Source of the DNA: Mucilaginibacter frigoritolerans
GTDB lineage: Bacteria > Bacteroidota > Bacteroidia > Sphingobacteriales > Sphingobacteriaceae
Direction: 5' to 3'
DNA length: 64,000 nucleotides
Assembly: GCF_007830615.1 (NCBI RefSeq)
Contig: NZ_VLLI01000002.1
Location: 186,001-250,000 of the forward strand
Shown: positions 58,194 to 64,000 of the stretch, in pieces
Layout: every line of letters starts with the position of its first letter
Numbering within the stretch: position 1 is the first letter of the stretch
Notes under the pieces: model-generated
Databases searched by the model: none
Seen by the model: only the letters and a program-made list of their open reading frames with translations
What the model was told of the DNA's origin: nothing
Translations under genes and position numbers: made by a program

Positions 58194-59021
58194 TTATTGT
58201 GCATATTTCTGATACACGTTATATAACACATTCAAATCCAGTTGGGTTAACGTTGGGCTGATGTCTGTTTGTATAAAATGACGCTTAAAGGCAACCACTG
58301 CAGCTTTGATATCCGAGGTATCATAACCTATTAATTTGAGGGCGATGGCATAATCAAAGCCATCCGGAGCCAGTTCCAGTACATCATCGCTCCAGTAACC
58401 AAAGCCATGCTGAGCCATTATTTTCCAGGGGAAAAGCGGACCCGGATCTGGCTTGCGTTTAGGTGCAAAATCCTGGTGACCGATGAAATTGGCCTGCGGG
58501 ATATTATAATTTTTCTTTAACTGACCCAATAGCGATATTAGACTGATGATCTGATTTTCGGTAAATGGCTCACTTCCGTTGTTATCAACCTCAATACCAA
58601 TAGAGCAGCTGTTCATATCGGTAACACTTCCCCACTTACCAACACCTGCATGGTTGGACCGCAGGTAATCATTCACCATATGAAATACTTCGCCGTTTTT
58701 AGCCACTACATAATGGGCGCTAACCTGGGTACTGGTAACCGTAAACGTTTTTAAGGTTTGTTGTACAGAATCCTGAGCTGTAAAATGGATAATCACAAAA
58801 TTGGGTTTGCGGATACCAAAGTTTACTGTACCCACCCATGCCGATGGAATTAATGTACCGGTACTATCGGTTAATGAATCGGGCAATTGCTTCTGGATAG
58901 TTTTTACAAAGCCTTTTGTTTTATCGTTATAATACTTATTGGTAACGGCATACGGACCTTTTGGCGAGCATGAAGCCAGCGCAATAAGAAAGATAAGCAC
59001 GTACAGGTAAGAATATTTCAT
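58194..59021 (-). CDS. N-acetylmuramoyl-L-alanine amidase lipoprotein (AmpD-like)
   Basis: 275 residues; lipobox LASC (Cys18). Amidase_2 domain (about 65-215): VIIHFTAQDS supplies the first zinc histidine, AHYVVAKNGEVFHMV and NSCSIGIEVDNNG follow, and NFIGHQDFAPKRKPDPGPLFPW holds the second histidine and the Lys/Asp pair typical of AmpD-type enzymes. A C-terminal helical region (about 215-275) resembles a peptidoglycan-binding-1-like module. It would cleave the amide bond between MurNAc and the stem peptide, at the envelope. Confidence 0.88.
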   Translation of the reverse strand: MKYSYLYVLIFLIALASCSPKGPYAVTNKYYNDKTKGFVKTIQKQLPDSLTDSTGTLIPSAWVGTVNFGIRKPNFVIIHFTAQDSVQQTLKTFTVTSTQVSAHYVVAKNGEVFHMVNDYLRSNHAGVGKWGSVTDMNSCSIGIEVDNNGSEPFTENQIISLISLLGQLKKNYNIPQANFIGHQDFAPKRKPDPGPLFPWKIMAQHGFGYWSDDVLELAPDGFDYAIALKLIGYDTSDIKAAVVAFKRHFIQTDISPTLTQLDLNVLYNVYQKYAQ

Positions 59022-59338
59022 ATTGATGATATTGCTAATTTAAGCAATTGGGCTAATATTTATACAACGTAACCAAATTGTGATGTTATTAAAAGCAATT
59101 GAATATTATTTATTTGATCAGATCAACTTAAATGATGCCACCTTCCCTTGCTTTTATTCCTATCAACGAAGACTTAAAAAGTAAGTTTTACATCTCAAAG
59201 GTTTTGGGGGTGTATCGGCAGATTGTCCATTTTATACATTTTCATCTAAAAACACAAACAATACGATTACTTTCTATACAATTTAGTAAGAATAGCTAAA
59301 TTAAACCCACTTATCACATTGGTATCAATAATATATTT
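59022..59338. other. Divergent promoter region, no gene seen
   Basis: AT-rich spacer between the amidase gene and a plus-strand carboxypeptidase-like gene. No strong -7 box, repeat or RNA structure was recognised by eye. Confidence 0.4.
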
Positions 59339-60508
59339 ATGCTCAAATTCCTATTCCTCTTTCTTATTACCCCCGCCTCCATGTTAGCTCAAAACATTAT
59401 CAGCGGCAAAGTGCTAAGCCTACAAAGTAAAACCCCAGTAGCTAATGCAAGCGTATTTCTGAGTAACTCAAGCGTAGGAAGTGAAACGATGGTTGATGGA
59501 ACATTTAAGCTTACCGATGTAAAGAACGGGCAATATGACCTGGTTGTTTCCTGCATAGGCTATGAAACATATCATCAAGTGGTATCTGTCTATAATAAAG
59601 ACCTTACCCTACCAGATATTGAACTGAAATCTATCACAAATGTATTAGATGAAATAAAAATAGTTGGTGCAAAAAGAAAAGCTAAAACAGACCCAAACAG
59701 AAAAAGGTATATCAGAATGTTTACCGATGCATTTTTCGGGAATACACCAAACGCAGCTGAATGTAAGATATTAAATCCTAATCTGCTTGTTTTCAATTAT
59801 GATCAAAACACAGATAAACTTAGCGCAACTTCACGGGGCTTTTTGATTTTAGAAAATAAGGCATTAGGATACCGTATTAAATACCTGCTGAACTCATTTC
59901 TGATTGACCCGGGAGAGCATATTATTTACTATACAGGCTCTTCTGTTTTTACACAAATGGACAGTACAGCGGCACAGCAAATGATATGGAAAAAGAAAAG
60001 AGTTAAAGTATATCTTGGATCTGAAATGCATTTTTTACGCTCTTGTATAATTGACCGGGTAGCCGATGAGAATTTTATGGTACGCAAAGTGGTGAGAACG
60101 CCTATTGAAGGCGAGCCGACTGACAGCACTATACGTGCCAATATTAAAAAATATAGCACTCCGGGTAATGTCAGCCCAGAGTTACAATACTGGCAAAAGC
60201 AGGCTCAACAAGTAAAATTTAATCAGGAAGTGTTCGACAGACATTTAGCTACTACGGAATTTATAAAGACAACCAATATAAAAGGTATCTATGCTATGGG
60301 GTATCCGGATTGCCTGATAATTAACTATGCAAACGCCCGGAGCACTTCATTAAAAGATAATACCACAATCACCTTCACAGATCCTTATGCTTATTTTGAC
60401 AGTAACGGCATTATAATTAACCCGATGAGCAATAGGGTTGAAGGGTACTGGGGAACACAGCGTATGGCCGATTTACTTCCGGTGGATTATCAATTACCCC
60501 GAAATTAA
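59339..60508 (+). CDS. Carboxypeptidase-like regulatory domain protein
   Basis: 389 residues with a signal peptide (LKFLFLFLITPASMLAQ). The first domain is a CarboxypepD_reg-like beta sandwich: ISGKVLSLQSKTPVANASVFLSNSSVGSETMVDGTFKLTDVKNGQYDLVVSCIGYET (about 20-80). The remaining 300 residues have no named domain but are typical of proteins that in Bacteroidota pair this sandwich with a DUF-type tail (ARKRYIRMF, FLIDPGEHIIYYTG). It is not a TonB receptor: no plug or barrel is present. Surface or periplasmic, role unknown. Confidence 0.78.
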   Translation: MLKFLFLFLITPASMLAQNIISGKVLSLQSKTPVANASVFLSNSSVGSETMVDGTFKLTDVKNGQYDLVVSCIGYETYHQVVSVYNKDLTLPDIELKSITNVLDEIKIVGAKRKAKTDPNRKRYIRMFTDAFFGNTPNAAECKILNPNLLVFNYDQNTDKLSATSRGFLILENKALGYRIKYLLNSFLIDPGEHIIYYTGSSVFTQMDSTAAQQMIWKKKRVKVYLGSEMHFLRSCIIDRVADENFMVRKVVRTPIEGEPTDSTIRANIKKYSTPGNVSPELQYWQKQAQQVKFNQEVFDRHLATTEFIKTTNIKGIYAMGYPDCLIINYANARSTSLKDNTTITFTDPYAYFDSNGIIINPMSNRVEGYWGTQRMADLLPVDYQLPRN

Positions 60509-60560
60509 AAGAGGTGGCTTTTGTGAAGCCAACCTCATAATGTTTTGTTTTCTGAGCTAA

Positions 60561-61022
60561 TTAGTGATCACGACCTCTGTCTCCGTGATCGCCATCTCTA
60601 TGGTCACCATCTTCGTGCCAATGATTACGGTAGTGATCATCGTGGCTGTCGCGGATAACAACCTGATCATGACGGCCTCTGTAATTTGCATAACGAGCCC
60701 TGATTGCATCGTGACGTTCCCATGGGTTACGTTCATTTACAACTACTTTATAGGTACGGTATCTATCAAAATGGTAACGCGGAGGCAATGCGCCCGCATG
60801 TACCCATGCATTGTTATCAAAATAAACATATTGATGACGTGGAACATCGTAATAAGCATCAATATCAGGCATGTAGTAATATTCAGCATGATCGTAGCCA
60901 ACAGGCCCCCACTCGGGCTGGGCACCAATGTTAACACCTAAACTAAGATGAACCTGTGCATCAGCAACTTTAACAGATAAGCATCCAAATAATATGGCTG
61001 CTGCAAAAAGTAACTTTTTCAT
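60561..61022 (-). CDS. Histidine-rich secreted protein
   Basis: 153 residues from ATG 61022. Signal peptide (MKKLLFAAAILFGCLSVKVADAQ). The mature part has QPEWGPVGYDHAEYYYMPDI and RHQYVYFDNNAWVHAGALPP, a pattern of small secreted Bacteroidota proteins of unknown function, and ends in a 25-residue His/Asp/Arg-rich tail (HDDHYRNHWHEDGDHRDGDH) that could bind divalent metals. Single gene. Confidence 0.75.
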   Translation of the reverse strand: MKKLLFAAAILFGCLSVKVADAQVHLSLGVNIGAQPEWGPVGYDHAEYYYMPDIDAYYDVPRHQYVYFDNNAWVHAGALPPRYHFDRYRTYKVVVNERNPWERHDAIRARYANYRGRHDQVVIRDSHDDHYRNHWHEDGDHRDGDHGDRGRDH

Positions 61023-61117
61023 ATATAATGTTGTTTGTTTTATAGACAAACTTAATACGAAATAGTTTAGCAATGGGTTGGTATTTATTTTATGGATACC
61101 GGAAAAGAGGTTTAAAA

Positions 61118-62860
61118 CTATTGACCGTCCTGATCCTGGCCTGCCTTTTTAGAAGCCATTGCCAGTACGGGTTTACCTATTACTTTATAAGCGCCTTCAC
61201 CCTTTAATATAGAGGCTATCAGCTCTTTATCCTGCATAATTTTTACAGCTTGGGCAAGCTCTTTATCATACTTAAAGTTCGTTTCATAACGCCCTTTCTC
61301 AAAATAATAGCGGGATGCTATTTCATTTTCAAGCACCTGTTTTATTTCGTCTTTATGTTGTTGCAGGTCGTTCTTTTTGCTGGCCATCATTTTCGCCTCC
61401 AGGGCATCATACTCTGGTTTTATTTGGTCAAACTGCTTTTCTTTGGTGGCTTCCGTTTTCAAATTAGCCAGTACTTTTTCAGAACTTGTGGTATAGCTAT
61501 AGTTTTTATCAGCCAAAAACCTGGTGAAGTCGGCATAATCAGCATCTGATAAAGCAAAGTTACGCACATCACTTAAGGCTGAATGGGTTTCGCGGTAGTG
61601 TGTAGCATAATCAAAAATGAGCAATTTACCTACCAGTGTTTGCGTGATATTGGCAAAACGATCCTGCTTAACAAAAACATCAGGATAAATACCACTACCA
61701 TCATAAACAGAGCGGCCATCTTTTGTTTTAAATTCATGGATCAGTGAATCGGCAACTTTTACCACACTGCCATCGTCTTTACGATGTGTATAATCAATTT
61801 CCTGGATACAACGGCCCGATGGAATATAGTATTTAGCGATGGTTATTTTTACCAGGCTATTATAAGGAAGGTTAAATGTTTGCTGCACTAACCCTTTACC
61901 ATAGCTTCGCTGACCAATAATAATAGCGCGATCCAGATCCTGCAATGAACCGGCAACAATTTCTGATGCGGAGGCAGAGTGACTGTTTACCAATACAACC
62001 AGTGGCAAATTAGGTTCCAGCGGGGTGCTAACGGTACTGTAGGTAGCATTTTTTTCGGCTATTTTGCCTTTTTGTGATACAACCTCCACGTCTTTAGCTA
62101 CAAACAGGTTTACAATTTTAACTGCTTCCTGTAATATACCTCCACCGTTTGAACGCAGATCCAGGATGATCCCGTTTGGATTGTTTTTTTTCAGCGCTGT
62201 GAGTGCTGTGGTAACTTCTTCGGCTGAGTTTTCTAAAAACTTATCCAATTTGATATACCCCATATTGCCATCAACCATACCATAGTAGGAAACGTTGGGT
62301 TGCTTAATCTCATCACGAACAATAGTCTTTTCAAACGCTGGAGCATCGCCACGCTTAATAAGAAGTTTAATAGAAGCCCCCTTTGATCCTTTCAGTAAAG
62401 TTCCAACCTGGTCATTGTCCTTTCCATCAAGTACAATGTCGTTTATTTTTACCAGTTGGTCGCCTGGCCTTATATCTGCTTTTTGTGCGGGGAAGCCTGC
62501 AAATACATCCGAAACATATACTTTGCCATTGCGGGCAAAAACACCGGCGCCAATACCGCCGTATTGGGTGCTTACGTAATGTAGCTTATACTCTTCAATT
62601 TCCGATTCGGGTACAAATTCAGTATAGGGGTCCAATCCATCGAGCATGGCATCAACCCCGGTTTTTATCATTTTAGCCGAATTGATATCATCAACATAGT
62701 TAATGTTCACCTCTTTGTAAACAGATGCAAAAACATCCAGGTTTTTGGTTATCTGGAAAAGGTCGTCCTTAAAACTCCAGGTAGCTAAAGCCAGTACCAG
62801 GGTACCGCCCAAAAACGCCCTTTTCTTATATTTATTAAATAACACTTTACCCTTATTCAT
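61118..62860 (-). CDS. S41-family C-terminal processing peptidase
   Basis: 580 residues. An N-terminal membrane anchor (KRAFLGGTLVLALATWSF), a PDZ domain (about 80-170: YGGIGAGVFARNGKVYVSDVFAGFPAQKADIRPGDQLV) and the S41 protease domain: GYIKLDKF, ILDLRSNGGG and VNSHSASASEIVAGSLQDLDRAIIIGQRSYGKG, where the serine and the lysine after Ser-Tyr-Gly form the Ser-Lys dyad. A helical C-terminal part follows. It degrades or trims periplasmic proteins. A small CsbD-like gene lies upstream in the same direction, 65 bp away. Confidence 0.92.
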   Translation of the reverse strand: MNKGKVLFNKYKKRAFLGGTLVLALATWSFKDDLFQITKNLDVFASVYKEVNINYVDDINSAKMIKTGVDAMLDGLDPYTEFVPESEIEEYKLHYVSTQYGGIGAGVFARNGKVYVSDVFAGFPAQKADIRPGDQLVKINDIVLDGKDNDQVGTLLKGSKGASIKLLIKRGDAPAFEKTIVRDEIKQPNVSYYGMVDGNMGYIKLDKFLENSAEEVTTALTALKKNNPNGIILDLRSNGGGILQEAVKIVNLFVAKDVEVVSQKGKIAEKNATYSTVSTPLEPNLPLVVLVNSHSASASEIVAGSLQDLDRAIIIGQRSYGKGLVQQTFNLPYNSLVKITIAKYYIPSGRCIQEIDYTHRKDDGSVVKVADSLIHEFKTKDGRSVYDGSGIYPDVFVKQDRFANITQTLVGKLLIFDYATHYRETHSALSDVRNFALSDADYADFTRFLADKNYSYTTSSEKVLANLKTEATKEKQFDQIKPEYDALEAKMMASKKNDLQQHKDEIKQVLENEIASRYYFEKGRYETNFKYDKELAQAVKIMQDKELIASILKGEGAYKVIGKPVLAMASKKAGQDQDGQ

Positions 62861-62925
62861 CCTTAAACTCCTAAAAATATAAATCTACAAAAAGTGTTTT
62901 AACTTTTGCGCACCCCTGCCTTGAA

Positions 62926-63141
62926 TTACAGACGGTTGTTGTCGATATTTACTAACGCCTTTTTAAGGGTAAATAGTACATAATTTCTATCGCGTTTAAC
63001 CAATTCCATTAATCTGCTTATCAGGCTCTCTTCATCGCCCTCAAAGTATTGTAACTGTTCGTCAGTGAGGTGGTTGTATTTACGTTGTATTTTAATTTTT
63101 ACGCGTTCCCAATCTTTATTTGTAATGCTGATCTCGGCCAT
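62926..63141 (-). CDS. CsbD-like small protein
   Basis: 71 residues. ITNKDWERVKIKIQRKYNHLTDEQLQYFEGDEESLISRLMELV has the pattern of CsbD-type stress proteins (W-x-x-K-x-K...LTDDDL...G...L). Cytosolic, helical, function unknown; often induced in stress. Upstream of the S41 protease gene on the same strand, with 65 bp between. Confidence 0.72.
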   Translation of the reverse strand: MAEISITNKDWERVKIKIQRKYNHLTDEQLQYFEGDEESLISRLMELVKRDRNYVLFTLKKALVNIDNNRL

Positions 63142-63340
63142 ATTAAATTATTTTCACAAAAATATAAAAATACAGGTTGCCTGTAGCTAAAATTTTGGCA
63201 AGGCTATTGTTATTATTCTGTAATTATTTAAAGCAATTAATTATTTGTAAACTAATTTATGAAAATGGGGGATAATTTTTCGCTCAAATTAAACTAAATG
63301 ATACAGCGATAGTCTACCCTCAAACTAAAAACATCCTATT

Positions 63341-63916
63341 ATGAAAAAGTATTTTTTGTGTGCCGCATTACTAACTATACTTAGTATAAGTGCAAAGGCA
63401 CAATTTTCCCTTGGAATAAAAGGCGGGACCAATTTCTCCAACATTAATACTGATAACCTTAACAACTCCAGCGTTGCCGGTTACCAGGTTGGTTTATTTG
63501 CCCGTTTTGGCGGCCAGGTTTATTTACAACCCGAAGTTTATGTAAGCAGCACCGGCGGTAAGTTTGAGTCAAATGATAACTCATACAGCGGCCATGTTCG
63601 TTTTACCAATTTGAACGTGCCTTTACTGGTAGGCGCCCGTTTTGGAGGCGACAACCTGAATTTCAGGGTGATGGCCGGTCCTGTGTATGTTTCCAATTTA
63701 AGCACCAATGAAAGTTTTTCGCAGAACTTTACCAATGCTTATAATGATTTTGGACACTATAAAAACAGCACGCTTGGTTACCAGGCAGGTTTTGGTGTAG
63801 ATATTGGCCCTATTACTACTGATTTGCGCTACCAGGGTAATTTTAGCAATATTGACCAAAGCTATGGTCAGCGGCCAAACATCTGGGCCTTAAGCGTTGG
63901 CTTTAAAATTCTTTAA
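63341..63916 (+). CDS. PorT-type outer-membrane beta-barrel protein
   Basis: 191 residues with a signal peptide (MKKYFLCAALLTILSISAKA, cleavage before QFSLG). Eight-stranded barrel pattern of the outer-membrane-protein-beta-barrel type: FSLGIKGGTNFSNI at the start, LGYQAGFGVDIGPITTDLRYQGNFSNI near the end. The last residue is Leu after KI rather than Phe, slightly unusual. Single gene with a strong terminator. Confidence 0.82.
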   Translation: MKKYFLCAALLTILSISAKAQFSLGIKGGTNFSNINTDNLNNSSVAGYQVGLFARFGGQVYLQPEVYVSSTGGKFESNDNSYSGHVRFTNLNVPLLVGARFGGDNLNFRVMAGPVYVSNLSTNESFSQNFTNAYNDFGHYKNSTLGYQAGFGVDIGPITTDLRYQGNFSNIDQSYGQRPNIWALSVGFKIL

Positions 63917-63950
63917 GGCCGACAAAGAAAATTTTATTTGAGCTTTATTG

Positions 63951-63985
63951 ATCCCCACAGGGTAATACCTGTGGGGATAATTTTT
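63951..63985 (+). terminator. Rho-independent terminator
   Basis: ATCCCCACAGG (63951-63961), loop GTAATA, CCTGTGGGGAT (63968-63978), then AATTTTTAG. Confidence 0.85.
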
Positions 63986-64000
63986 AGTTTTAGTAATAGG

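Noticed and set aside
1-64000. CRISPR array or cas genes
   Set aside because: No regularly spaced identical repeats and no Cas protein motifs; the spaced motifs at 17977 are too few and irregular.

Overview
The window looks like chromosome of a Bacteroidota bacterium, most likely family Sphingobacteriaceae (Mucilaginibacter or Pedobacter-like). The grounds are Bacteroidota-type promoters (a -7 box TAnnTTTG, often with an upstream TTTG), TonB-dependent receptors with carboxypeptidase-like N-terminal domains, DUF5916, DUF3500 and HupE/UreJ proteins, LytS/LytT-type two-component genes, and a glnS of the family expected there. No genome name can be proven from sequence alone. There is no rRNA operon, CRISPR array or intact transposase.

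Layout. 0-9 kb: end of an unclassified gene, a GT1 glycosyltransferase between two copies of an intergenic palindromic repeat, a TetR regulator with two MFS exporters, a DoxX protein, and a Crp-type regulator whose 3' end is duplicated around a peptidase S51 gene. 9.4-13.3 kb: one AT-rich gene for a single-chain restriction-modification-specificity enzyme. 13.4-23.2 kb: AraC regulators, MDR-type oxidoreductases and small stress or modifier genes. 23.3-26.2 kb: an HD protein, a large rhomboid protease and a small membrane protein. 26.2-31.1 kb: a probable metal (zinc-like) uptake operon of TonB receptor, lipoprotein and outer-membrane barrel, bounded by two different Fur-family regulators.

31.6-32.1 kb holds the most unusual element: a minus-strand array of four tRNA-like genes (Pro-UGG, Ile-UAU, Cys-GCA, Gln-UUG). 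Upstream of it lie a promoter-like box, an 18-codon leader ORF and an intrinsic terminator. The leader ORF contains codons for all four tRNAs, and its 3' end can pair with the terminator stem. This is the arrangement of a transcription attenuator, here placed in front of tRNAs.

32.3-40.5 kb: LytS/LytT two-component pair, DUF3500 lipoprotein, HupE/UreJ membrane protein and a second TonB receptor, then an acyltransferase. 40.5-47.4 kb: gene modules separated by a tRNA-Asn 3'-half relic and two related degenerate repeats, which suggests accreted DNA. 47.5-49.7 kb: a GntR regulator and an exported oxalate-decarboxylase-like bicupin with matching palindromic operators. 50.2-56 kb: B12-dependent ribonucleotide reductase, then the RtcB2-PrfH RNA repair and ribosome rescue pair. 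56.4-64 kb: housekeeping and envelope genes (glnS, amidase, S41 protease, outer-membrane proteins).

Several regulator genes have the -7 box ending only 3-4 nt before the ATG, which implies leaderless mRNAs and helped choose start codons. All functional assignments rest on motif recognition by eye; no database search was run.
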